Positions 17,658-25,832 of a stretch of 64,000 bases of DNA are shown one piece after another (within the stretch, counting starts at the first letter, position 1; every line of letters starts with the position of its first letter). The stretch is from Leptospira dzoumogneensis (GTDB lineage Bacteria > Spirochaetota > Leptospiria > Leptospirales > Leptospiraceae). A model generated the notes under the pieces. The model was not told the origin of the DNA, ran no database searches, and was given only the letters and a program-made list of their open reading frames with translations. The DNA lies in assembly GCF_004770895.1 (NCBI RefSeq), contig NZ_RQHS01000018.1, positions 186,001 to 250,000 of the forward strand, written 5' to 3'. The position numbers and the translations under genes are program-made.

Positions 17658-20298
17658 ACTTTAATTCCTCTTCTTCATCTCCTGTTTTTGTTTTTTTCTT
17701 AGATTCGTATTCTATTCCGAGTTTTTTTCTCAGATCATTCAGATCCCTCGGACGGTCCATATCGTCTTTTCTTCCCAGGACCGCGTAAATGGTTTGGGGT
17801 TCTTCTTTTCCCTTTACCTTGATAGATTGCATTTTTTCGACCGCAAAAATATCTTTTACATGATCCAGAAGATCTTGTGTGATCAAAATGTCAGTGCCGA
17901 AAGGTTTGTTCAAAGCTTCCACACGAGAGGCTAGGTTCACTGCGTCACCGATCACAGTATATTCCAATCTTTCTTCCGAACCGATCTGACCCGCGATCAC
18001 AGGTCCAAAATTGAGACCACAACCGATACGGATGATCGGCTTTTTATCTCCGCCTCTTCCTTCGTTAAATTTAATAAGAGCGGCTCTCATTAAAAGTGCA
18101 CCGTTCACAGCATTTTCTGCGTCTTGTTCGGAAGTGCGGACCGCTCCCCAGGTTGCCATGATCGCGTCCCCGATAAATTTATCCACGATACCGTGAGTAT
18201 CGTTCACACATCGGACCATCTCCGTCATGTACTCGTTCAAGAATTCAACCACTTCTTCCGGCTGCAGTTTTTCCGATATAGCTGTGAAGGAACGAATATC
18301 CGAGAAGAAGATGGCACACATCTTTCTTTCCCCGCCAAGGGTTAATTCCTTGTTCAATACCATTTCGGCGATCTCTTTGTTTACGAAACGGCCGAGTGCG
18401 TCTTTTACCTTCTCTCTTTCTTCCAGACCTTTTCCCATGCTCACGAAATAATCGGTCAAAACGCCGATCTCGTCTCTTGTGGAAGACTTGATACCTATCC
18501 TGAAATTTCCTTTCGCGATCTCCACTGTTGCGGTCAAAAGTTTTAATACCGGAATGGTAATGGTTCTTGCTAAGAAGAATACGATGATGAGCGCGATACA
18601 AAGTGCGATCGCCATGATAAGAAGGTTTTTGGTCTGGATCCTATAGACCATCTCGAAAACTTTTTCTTCCGGAACGGAAACGATTACTCCTGCTCCGCCA
18701 AAACCTAATTTTTGGTAAGAACCATAATATCTGGTCTTAGTAGAATCTTCGTATCTTGTCTGTTGGCTGTCCTCTCTTACGGAAGAAAGCATCGTTTCAA
18801 AAATAGGCAGGTCCGCCCAATTTGTTTGGGATGCAAGAAGTTGAAGATCATGGTGTGCGATCAGATCTCCATCACCATTGATCAGGAACGGAACGTTAAT
18901 ATCTTGTTTTTGGAATACGGAGAGAAGCCTTTCTGCTCGGATGATATAAAGTAGAACGGACTTACTCTGAGAATCATATACAGAAATGGAAAAAGTAGGT
19001 TCTTTAAAATTAGGCGTTAGGTTATCTATTCTTCCGCCTGATTGGATCGTTTTTAAAAAAGAAGATTCCTTTTGAAAAACTGCCGCATCCAATTCTTCTC
19101 TATTGGAAGAGATCCCTTCCAAGTAAGAGTCGTTGTAGAGAACGGTTCTTTTTTTAAGTTTGTCTCCTTCCGCGGAATAAATTCCCGCTAAAAGAAAATC
19201 AGGTTCGTTCCTGAAGAATAGATCCGCGTAAGCTCCCGGACCTTTAGGATCCAAAAGTTTTTCCGTAAGAGTTTTACCCTTATCACGAATATCTTTTAGA
19301 TCCGATTTTACCTTGATCCCTAAAATATTCACCAAAGAAAAGTTAGTCTCTAATACTCTTACTTCGTAGTTCTTTTTGAACTCGCTGGATGCGTATAAAA
19401 TGACTGTGGAAACTGTGACAGTGAGCAATAAAGAGATCACTGCCATTAGTTTCAGCTGAAGAGGGAATTTTGCGGTCGTCGCCAAATCTCCCATATCCGC
19501 GGAAGGAGCAGGAGCGGATTCCTTTTTTGGAATATTCTTCTTTTCCGATACTGCCGGAGTTTTTGGAACTTCTGCCGCAGGTTCCGGAGTTTCCGGTTCC
19601 TGCTTATCTCCAGAGAATACAGTATCAAAAGAGATTACAGGCTTACTTTCCAAGTTGCGGAAATTCTCCGCCTCTTGGAATTTCGGGACCTTCTTCTTTC
19701 CGTTGGAGTCTTTATGACCGTTTTTGAAAACTCCGAGTTCGATTCCGGAAACCGCCAAAGGAAGTTCCTTTAGAAAAAGAGAAAATTCACCTCTTGTAGA
19801 GTCCGGAATTTCTTTAGGAGCTTTTTTGCGGGAAGCATAGGTTTTAAATTCTCCTAAAAATGTCGCCTCCGCTTCTCCCAGTAGACTAGGGAACCAAGCG
19901 CCTAACTCGCCTGAGGCGATATGAGGATAGGAAGATATTACCATTTTGGAAAGTATCACTTCCCATCTTTCTTCCAATTCTTCCGGGATTAAAAATAATA
20001 TATTGGATTTTGCAGCTGCGGAAATTAATTTCCAAGCGGAGTAGAAGACTGACTCGTTTGTTTCCGGTCCGGGAGGAATTTCTAATGCGAATAGTTTCCA
20101 TTCTCCCGCATGCAGAACTTCTTCCAAGTCTGTGATTAATGAAGAACCTTTTTCCGAGAATACACAAACTACAGTTTTGATCCCTAGATCTGCCCAGGCT
20201 CTTAACTCGTCCTGGTTTTGGACCTTATCATTTGCTCTGGCCCAGAAGGCGACCGCACCATTTGGTCCGAACGGAATGTATTTTGTAGATGATGGCAT
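17641..20298 (-). CDS. Membrane class III adenylate cyclase with CACHE-like sensor
   Basis: Makes cyclic AMP from ATP (class III cyclase; cGMP less likely). The 885 residues comprise a long cytoplasmic N-terminal part (1-280, Pro/Glu-rich linker near 235-270), a membrane helix (about 283-305), a periplasmic CACHE-like region (about 310-560), a second helix (about 565-585), HAMP (EIAKGNFRIGIKSSTRDEIG) and a cyclase domain. Metal-binding Asp residues are in FFSDIRSF (about 668) and KFIGDAIMATWGA; the transition-state Asn/Arg pair is in GDAVNLASRVEAL. The Lys before FIGDA fits ATP specificity. The N-terminal segment before the first helix is unusual for this family. Heads a four-gene overlapping operon with a FecR-domain protein next. 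Confidence 0.88.
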   Translation of the reverse strand: MPSSTKYIPFGPNGAVAFWARANDKVQNQDELRAWADLGIKTVVCVFSEKGSSLITDLEEVLHAGEWKLFALEIPPGPETNESVFYSAWKLISAAAKSNILFLIPEELEERWEVILSKMVISSYPHIASGELGAWFPSLLGEAEATFLGEFKTYASRKKAPKEIPDSTRGEFSLFLKELPLAVSGIELGVFKNGHKDSNGKKKVPKFQEAENFRNLESKPVISFDTVFSGDKQEPETPEPAAEVPKTPAVSEKKNIPKKESAPAPSADMGDLATTAKFPLQLKLMAVISLLLTVTVSTVILYASSEFKKNYEVRVLETNFSLVNILGIKVKSDLKDIRDKGKTLTEKLLDPKGPGAYADLFFRNEPDFLLAGIYSAEGDKLKKRTVLYNDSYLEGISSNREELDAAVFQKESSFLKTIQSGGRIDNLTPNFKEPTFSISVYDSQSKSVLLYIIRAERLLSVFQKQDINVPFLINGDGDLIAHHDLQLLASQTNWADLPIFETMLSSVREDSQQTRYEDSTKTRYYGSYQKLGFGGAGVIVSVPEEKVFEMVYRIQTKNLLIMAIALCIALIIVFFLARTITIPVLKLLTATVEIAKGNFRIGIKSSTRDEIGVLTDYFVSMGKGLEEREKVKDALGRFVNKEIAEMVLNKELTLGGERKMCAIFFSDIRSFTAISEKLQPEEVVEFLNEYMTEMVRCVNDTHGIVDKFIGDAIMATWGAVRTSEQDAENAVNGALLMRAALIKFNEGRGGDKKPIIRIGCGLNFGPVIAGQIGSEERLEYTVIGDAVNLASRVEALNKPFGTDILITQDLLDHVKDIFAVEKMQSIKVKGKEEPQTIYAVLGRKDDMDRPRDLNDLRKKLGIEYESKKKTKTGDEEEELKYEILE

Positions 20299-20513
20299 TT
20301 TGTTCCTAGGGAAGTTCCGGAATAAAAATTCTCTTTTAGAAAGCTAAAAAATCGATCCGTCTAGCGGAAAGTAGATTCCGGAAATCCTCCGTTAAATTAT
20401 CGGAACAACCGCATTCTATATTGAAAACAAGTCGAATGTGTTCTTCCCAATCTAGGATACCTATTTAGTTGATTATACGGACATTGCTGGAAATTTGGAC
20501 TTTGAGGACATTT

Positions 20514-20969
20514 ATGGCAACTGCTAAGTTTACCACCAACCGAGGGACCTTCTCTGTTTTATTAGAAGATGAGAAGGCTCCGATCACTGCCGGGAATTTT
20601 ATCCAATTGGCTCAAAAAGGCTTTTATAATGGCCTGATCTTTCACAGAATTATTGCAAATTTTATGATACAAGGCGGTTGCCCTCAAGGAACCGGAACTG
20701 GTGGACCGGGGTATAAAATCCAAGACGAGTTCCATCCAGAATTGAAAAACAAAAAGTATACTATCTCTATGGCGAATGCTGGACCGAATACAGGCGGTTC
20801 TCAGTTTTTCATCAATGTAAGAGACAACCTGTATCTGGACAATCGCCATGCAGTTTTCGGTCATGTGAGTGAAGGAGAAGACATAGTCCAAGCTATTTCC
20901 GAAACTCCCACTGCTCCAGGGGACCGTCCTGTTCAGCCGGTGGTGATTGAGACAATAGAGATCATCTAA
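20514..20969 (+). CDS. Cyclophilin-type peptidyl-prolyl cis-trans isomerase
   Basis: Short cytoplasmic cyclophilin (151 residues) that isomerises X-Pro bonds during folding. Motifs are complete: [20 protein letters not shown] with the catalytic Arg, then [34 protein letters not shown] and [17 protein letters not shown]. No signal peptide. I start at the ATG at 20514 because GAGGA precedes it; the TTG start 45 bases earlier would add an unconserved leader. It is divergent from the cyclase operon across about 215 bases, in which I could not pick a convincing promoter. A small stem (TATCCC/GGGATA) lies just after the stop codon. Confidence 0.93.
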   Translation: MATAKFTTNRGTFSVLLEDEKAPITAGNFIQLAQKGFYNGLIFHRIIANFMIQGGCPQGTGTGGPGYKIQDEFHPELKNKKYTISMANAGPNTGGSQFFINVRDNLYLDNRHAVFGHVSEGEDIVQAISETPTAPGDRPVQPVVIETIEII

Positions 20970-20971
20970 CG

Positions 20972-20987
20972 TATCCCTTGTGGGATA
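20972..20987 (+). terminator. Weak terminator-like hairpin after the cyclophilin gene
   Basis: TATCCC, loop TTGT, GGGATA, three bases after the stop codon, followed by an A/T-rich but not T-run sequence. Could end or stabilise the cyclophilin transcript. Confidence 0.35.
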
Positions 20988-21059
20988 TATATTCCACAAA
21001 CTCCACAAAAAGACGAAATATGCTTGAAAATATCTATATTTCGCCATAATTAGAGACCC

Positions 21060-21085
21060 CTGCCCGGAATTTATATTCCGGGCGG
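21060..21085 (+). promoter_or_regulatory. Hairpin overlapping the ribosome-binding region of a sensor kinase
   Basis: Perfect 9-base stem GCCCGGAAT / ATTCCGGGC with loop TTAT (21062-21083), extendable by a wobble and a C-G pair to 21060-21085. The 3' arm supplies GGGCGG, the only purine-rich block before the ATG at 21094, so folding would hide the ribosome-binding site. A terminator reading is weaker because no T-run follows. Confidence 0.6.
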
Positions 21086-21093
21086 ATCTATTT

Positions 21094-23325
21094 ATGGGTT
21101 CTCCTTCTACTATTCTTTCAGATCCAAGCCCCGGAAATCCTAAGTCCTTACTAGATTATATACTCTCTAATTCCCCCATCGTATTATTTTCCGCTGACGA
21201 GGCCGGACTCATAAATTTTGCCTCGGGCAAAGCGTTAGACATGCTTGGCCTGGATTCAAGCGCATTCACAGGGACTAATTTTATACAACATGAATGGAAT
21301 GCGGAAATAAGAGAAGAAGACGGGACCATACGTCGTCTGGAACAAACGGATGCGTTAAAACTTGTACTTTCCGGAAAAGAGATCAGTGCTGAGACGATAT
21401 TTTTAGGAAGGCATTTTTCGGTAAGGATATCTCCCGCAATCGGAGAAGACGGTAAGATCAGAGGGATAGTGGGGGTTTCACTCGATATTACGGATCGCAG
21501 GATCGCGGAAGATATATTAGAAAAACGTACTATTGATTTTGAGACCCTGATAGGTGTATTACCCGTGGTCGTATTCTCCATTTCTCCGGAGGGAAGGATT
21601 ATACTCGCAGACGGGAAAGGATTGGAAAGATTAAGGATCAATCCTAAGGAAGTGGTGGGTAAAACCATTTTTGAAAGAGCAGTAAATCGACCCGAAGTTT
21701 TAGAAGCGTTCTCCAAAGCACTTCAGGGAGAAGAGAGTATCTATCATACGGATCAAAACGATCTTCTCTTGGAAACAAGAATGTATCCTAGGATCGGTAA
21801 GAACGGCCGTATACAGGAAATATTAGGGATTGTTTATGATATTTCGGATCGCAAAGAATACGAGAATCGGATCCGTAAAAATGAGGAGAAGTATCGGAAT
21901 TTATTCCAAAATAATCCTCAAATCATGTTCGTTTTTGAAAGAACTTCTCTTAAGATCTTGGCGGTAAACCAAACCGCGATCCAAACATACGGATATTCCG
22001 AAAAAGAATTTTTAGAAAGTTCAGTGGAGATGCTTAGGCTTCCCGAAGAAAGAGAACTTATGATCGAAAAGATCAAGTATCTTAAACCCGGTCAGAATTT
22101 TTTCCAGGAAATGAAACATCTGAAAAAAGACGGAAGTATCGTATATTTGGATATAGTTTCTTCTCCCATACAATTCCAGGAGACCGAGGCGGTCCTTGTT
22201 TCCGCGATGGATGTTTCAGAGCGGGTCAAGATGACTCGAGAGAATCGTTTTAATATGGAAGTCATCTCTCAAGTGAATGATTCAATTATCGCATTAGACG
22301 GCGATATGAAGATCACTTATTATAACAGTTATGCCGCAAAAATGTATGAGGTAGAAGAGGGAGAATTTTTAGGAAAACATTATACTTCTCTTTTCCAAGA
22401 GGATTGGATCTCCGAGGAAAATTATAGATCCGCAATGGACGATTGGGAAAACTTGGGAGCCTCCAAAAGAGAACTGATACATACGTTAAGATCCGGCAGA
22501 AAGATCACGATCGAAAGTAATTTTAAAAAAATTAATGCGGAAGGTTATCTGGTCCCCGGCCTTATCATGGTCAATAGGGACATCTCCGAAAAAATAGAAT
22601 CCAGAAGGTCCCTGGAAGAAGCTCTCCAGGGTCTTGCAAAAACGAATAAGGAACTGGAACAATTTGCATATATAGCATCCCACGACTTGCAGGAACCTCT
22701 TAGGACGATCGCAAGTTATCTTCAATTATTGGAGAGAAAATTTTCGGAAGAGATAAAGCCGGAGATGAGAGAGTTCATTCATGTATCCGTGGAAGCCGCA
22801 AAAAGGCAGCAGGGACTGATCGAAAGTCTTTTGAGTTATTCCAGAGTTGGTTCCGATTCTGTGAAAAAATCCAAGGGAGATCCGAATGTGATCCTGGACG
22901 AGGTCAAAAAAGACCTTTCTTCCGTAATACAGGAAACAGGTGCAAACTTGGTTTTAGAAGGTCCTTTTCCGGAAGTATATGCAGATCAGGACCAGATAAG
23001 ACGTTTGTTCAGTAATCTGATCTCCAATGGGATCAAGTTCCGTTCCCCGAGCAGGGCCCCTGAAATCCGTATCAAGGTAAAACATATCCCCGGAGCCAAT
23101 GTGTTCTCCGTTTCGGACAATGGGATAGGAATGGATCCTAAATACTTTGATCGTATTTTTATCATATTCCAAAAATTGCATACAAGGTCCGAATATCCCG
23201 GGACCGGGATAGGATTGTCCATCTGCAAAAAGATCGTGGAAAATCACGGGGGAAAAATTTGGGTCCAGTCTTTCCTAGGAAAAGGATCCGAGTTCTTTTT
23301 CACTCTGCCTGAGGTCTTATCATGA
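21094..23325 (+). CDS. Multi-PAS sensor histidine kinase, HisKA type
   Basis: Sensor kinase of 743 residues with four PAS domains (about 15-150, 155-260, 265-385, 390-505) and a classical HisKA domain with YIASHDLQEPLRTI (His near 530). This is the type seen in phytochrome-like and PAS/PAC kinases, unlike the EIHHRVKNN kinases elsewhere in the window. The HATPase domain follows (LFSNLISNGIKF N box, SDNGIGMDP, GTGIGLSICKKIVENHGG). No membrane helices. Its stop overlaps the start of a single-domain response regulator by four bases (ATGA), and a receiver-kinase gene follows in the same way, so all three are probably translated together and exchange phosphoryl groups. A hairpin covers its ribosome-binding region. 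Confidence 0.9.
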   Translation: MGSPSTILSDPSPGNPKSLLDYILSNSPIVLFSADEAGLINFASGKALDMLGLDSSAFTGTNFIQHEWNAEIREEDGTIRRLEQTDALKLVLSGKEISAETIFLGRHFSVRISPAIGEDGKIRGIVGVSLDITDRRIAEDILEKRTIDFETLIGVLPVVVFSISPEGRIILADGKGLERLRINPKEVVGKTIFERAVNRPEVLEAFSKALQGEESIYHTDQNDLLLETRMYPRIGKNGRIQEILGIVYDISDRKEYENRIRKNEEKYRNLFQNNPQIMFVFERTSLKILAVNQTAIQTYGYSEKEFLESSVEMLRLPEERELMIEKIKYLKPGQNFFQEMKHLKKDGSIVYLDIVSSPIQFQETEAVLVSAMDVSERVKMTRENRFNMEVISQVNDSIIALDGDMKITYYNSYAAKMYEVEEGEFLGKHYTSLFQEDWISEENYRSAMDDWENLGASKRELIHTLRSGRKITIESNFKKINAEGYLVPGLIMVNRDISEKIESRRSLEEALQGLAKTNKELEQFAYIASHDLQEPLRTIASYLQLLERKFSEEIKPEMREFIHVSVEAAKRQQGLIESLLSYSRVGSDSVKKSKGDPNVILDEVKKDLSSVIQETGANLVLEGPFPEVYADQDQIRRLFSNLISNGIKFRSPSRAPEIRIKVKHIPGANVFSVSDNGIGMDPKYFDRIFIIFQKLHTRSEYPGTGIGLSICKKIVENHGGKIWVQSFLGKGSEFFFTLPEVLS

Positions 23326-23765
23326 ATACTTCTTCTAAACAATATTTTGATATTCTTTTGGTAGAGGATAATCCTGCGGATGTTCGGCTCACCATAGAAG
23401 CTCTGAACGATCTCAAATCCGAAAAAAGATTATTCGTAGCTAAAGACGGAGAAGAAGCGATCGACTTCGTAAAAGGAGAAGGGGAATTCGTAGGAGCAAG
23501 ACGACCGGATCTGATACTATTGGACCTGAACCTTCCTAAAAAGAACGGATTAGAAGTTTTAGAGGAGCTTAAATCGGATCCGGAATATAAAAGGATACCC
23601 GTTGTGGTATTGACCACTTCCGGATCGGAAAGGGATATTATAGCCACTTTCAATTTACACGCGAACTCATACATACAGAAACCGGTGGAATATGAAAATT
23701 TTTTGGAAGCAATGGATACATTACGTATCTATTGGTTCAAAACTTCGAGGTTGCCTCCAAAATGA
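23322..23765 (+). CDS. Single-domain response regulator (Rcp1-like)
   Basis: Receiver domain only, 147 residues. The acidic pocket is VEDNPAD near the N-terminus, the phosphoacceptor is in LILLDLNLPKKNG (Asp at about 68), the Thr is in VVVLTTSG and the Lys in SYIQKPVEYENF, so all catalytic positions are intact. The longer form and the LNLPKKNGLEVLEELK segment resemble Rcp1-type regulators that pair with phytochrome-like HisKA kinases, such as the one encoded just upstream. With no output domain it probably works as a phosphotransfer or protein-contact node. It overlaps both neighbours by four bases. Confidence 0.92.
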   Translation: MNTSSKQYFDILLVEDNPADVRLTIEALNDLKSEKRLFVAKDGEEAIDFVKGEGEFVGARRPDLILLDLNLPKKNGLEVLEELKSDPEYKRIPVVVLTTSGSERDIIATFNLHANSYIQKPVEYENFLEAMDTLRIYWFKTSRLPPK

Positions 23766-25186
23766 ATGCAAGGGTAGTTTCCGTCCGGGTAAAGCAGATT
23801 TTGGTAGTGGAGGACAACGAGGACGATTCTCGTTTGTTCGAAATATTTTTGAAAGAAGCGGATCCTTCCGGAGTACGTTTGAAACATTCTACTACGGTTG
23901 CGGATGCTTTGGAAGTTCTGAAAGACCAGGGAGAAGAGATAGATTGTATTCTTCTGGACCTGACCCTGCCTGATAGTTTTGGTCTGGATGGGTTCGAAGC
24001 TATTAAAAAATCCCATCCTAAAATACCGATCGTGATCTGCTCCGGGACCCAGGATGAGACTATTGCAATGGAAGCATTGCAGTCCGGAGGTCAGGACTAT
24101 CTGATCAAAGGAAAATTCGATTCTCATCTTCTTTTTAGATCTATTTTATATGCGATCGAAAGACAAGACATGTTGTCCAAGCTGGAAGAGCAGGCATTCC
24201 TGATCAAAGAGAACGAAAAAAGGTATAGGCTGATCTTTGAACATAATCCTCATCCGATCGTTTTATACAATTTTGAATGTGAAAGTGTTTTGGATCTGAA
24301 CCAGGAAACGGAACGGATTTACGGCTACGATAGGGAAGAACTTCTTCATATGAAGTTTTCGGATCTGTTTATAGGCGGTTCGGGAGAACGCAGACAGTAT
24401 CTTGCATTACATAACGGTAAAAATATTCCGGAAACACATGTGCATAGATCTAAGGAAGGAACTCCACTCTTAATGGAGATCACTTCTTATCGATTCCAAT
24501 TGGAAGGAAAGGAAGTAGTCCTTGCTATCTTGGTGGACATGACCAAATGGAAACAGTCGGAAGATAATCTAATACAATCATTGAGAGATAAGGAAGCTCT
24601 TCTGCAGGAGATCCATCATAGGGTGAAAAATAATCTGCAGATCATGGCGAGTCTTCTGAACCTTCAGGCGAATTATGCGAAGAATAAGGAAGTGACTCGT
24701 GAACTTAGGGATACCGAAAGCAGGATCTATTCCATGTCTCTAGTTCATAATGAACTTTATAATTCTAAAAATCTAGCGGAGATAGGTCTGGGCTCTTATG
24801 TGGATAAATTACTGGATAATCTTTGGAACGTATACGGTATCGGCGCGGAGATCGGAAGAGTAGTCGATGTAGGAAATTTAAGTTTGGCTGTGGAGAAGGC
24901 GCTTCCAATCGGGATGATGATCAATGAGATCGCTACAAATTCCATCAAATACGCTTATTCCGAAAAGAAGAAGGGCCAGTTCTATATAAAAGCAAAATCC
25001 GGAAACGGGATATTTTATTTGGAAGTGGGAGATGATGGAAAGGGGATCCCGGATTATCCTCAGATTGAGGCCAAAGAAACCTTAGGTTTACAACTGATAC
25101 GGATCTTATCCAAACAGTTGAAGGCAAAATTGGACATCAATACTTCGGCTCCGGGAACCCGATTTCAAATAGAGTTCGCGTATTAA
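23762..25186 (+). CDS. Receiver-PAS-HisKA_2 histidine kinase
   Basis: Kinase with an N-terminal receiver (474 residues from the ATG at 23762). The receiver (about 10-130) has VVEDNEDDSRLF, phosphoacceptor CILLDLTLPDSFG (Asp about 66) and Lys in DYLIKGKF. A PAS domain (about 150-265) follows, then EIHHRVKNNLQIMASLL (His about 285) and an HATPase domain (NEIATNSIKYAYS, GDDGKGIPD). The arrangement suits a kinase switched by phosphorylation from the upstream kinase/regulator pair. An in-frame GTG/ATG region upstream is open, but the ATG overlapping the regulator stop as ATGA is the better start. It converges on a Cys-rich protein gene, with stop codons overlapping by four bases. Confidence 0.9.
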   Translation: MNARVVSVRVKQILVVEDNEDDSRLFEIFLKEADPSGVRLKHSTTVADALEVLKDQGEEIDCILLDLTLPDSFGLDGFEAIKKSHPKIPIVICSGTQDETIAMEALQSGGQDYLIKGKFDSHLLFRSILYAIERQDMLSKLEEQAFLIKENEKRYRLIFEHNPHPIVLYNFECESVLDLNQETERIYGYDREELLHMKFSDLFIGGSGERRQYLALHNGKNIPETHVHRSKEGTPLLMEITSYRFQLEGKEVVLAILVDMTKWKQSEDNLIQSLRDKEALLQEIHHRVKNNLQIMASLLNLQANYAKNKEVTRELRDTESRIYSMSLVHNELYNSKNLAEIGLGSYVDKLLDNLWNVYGIGAEIGRVVDVGNLSLAVEKALPIGMMINEIATNSIKYAYSEKKKGQFYIKAKSGNGIFYLEVGDDGKGIPDYPQIEAKETLGLQLIRILSKQLKAKLDINTSAPGTRFQIEFAY

Positions 25187-25653
25187 GCAGCCAGTAACTT
25201 CTTGAATTCGGAAATACAAGCCTTACAAGCTTCGCCGCATGACTTACATTCTTCGTGGTGGTCCGCGTGTTTATCACATTGAACTGCACATCTTTCGCAA
25301 GACTCCAAACAAATGGACGCTAATTTTTTAGTAGAAGCGGAACCCAGTGAAGACAATACGACGAAAGCATCACATAATGCTACTGTTTCCTCGACCGATC
25401 TAAGACAATCCGCCATCTCCTTATGACCTTCTGCCAGCATGTCCACGCACATACTGATGCAGACTCTGCCTTTTAAGATACAAGCGGAGGAGGCCTCGAT
25501 CGCGGAGCCTGGCACGGAAATTTTTTCGGCCTTCTTCTTTTTAGAAGATTTTTTATCCCCGTGGTCATGTCCTAAAACGGAAGAACTTGCGAGTAGAGCC
25601 ATGGTGGTCGCACCCAGGCCAAGGATTTGTTTTCTAGATATTTTCTGTTCCAA
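25183..25653 (-). CDS. Cys-rich four-helix-bundle copper-storage-like protein
   Basis: Exported protein of 156 residues with 13 Cys residues spaced at helix periodicity (VCISMC, SICLESCERCAVQC, ECKSCGEACKAC), plus a His/Asp/Lys-rich segment after the signal sequence (GHDHGDKKSS). This fits the four-helix-bundle copper-binding family (DUF326, Csp1-like), which stores Cu(I) through Cys thiolates lining the bundle. The leader ISRKQILGLGA has an Arg-Lys pair rather than the twin Arg of Tat substrates such as Csp1, so the export route is uncertain. It is a single gene, divergent from a diguanylate cyclase, and no copper-transport gene is near. Confidence 0.8.
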   Translation of the reverse strand: MEQKISRKQILGLGATTMALLASSSVLGHDHGDKKSSKKKKAEKISVPGSAIEASSACILKGRVCISMCVDMLAEGHKEMADCLRSVEETVALCDAFVVLSSLGSASTKKLASICLESCERCAVQCDKHADHHEECKSCGEACKACISEFKKLLAA

Positions 25654-25832
25654 AAGGAACCTCCCTCGGTCCTCTAAATTATTCCAGAATCCGCTTTTCG
25701 TCGCCTGAAAATAGGTTGAAAACCTTAAAAAAAACCGCTTTCTTTTCGGAACTTTTAGAATACGTTTGGAAAATTCTTCCAGCTAAGTAGCTCTAATTGA
25801 AAAGACTCGTCGGATGAATTAAACCGGTTAAA

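Noticed and set aside
16891..17664. Open frame of 257 codons on the plus strand, antisense to the FecR-domain gene
   Set aside because: Ser/Pro/Leu-rich shadow of the opposite strand, no ribosome-binding site and no family pattern; the minus-strand gene has clear domains.
20313..20380. Direct repeats of TTCCGGAA between the cyclase and cyclophilin genes
   Set aside because: TTCCGGA is a common word throughout this DNA because of frequent Ser-Gly codons, so two copies are not informative.
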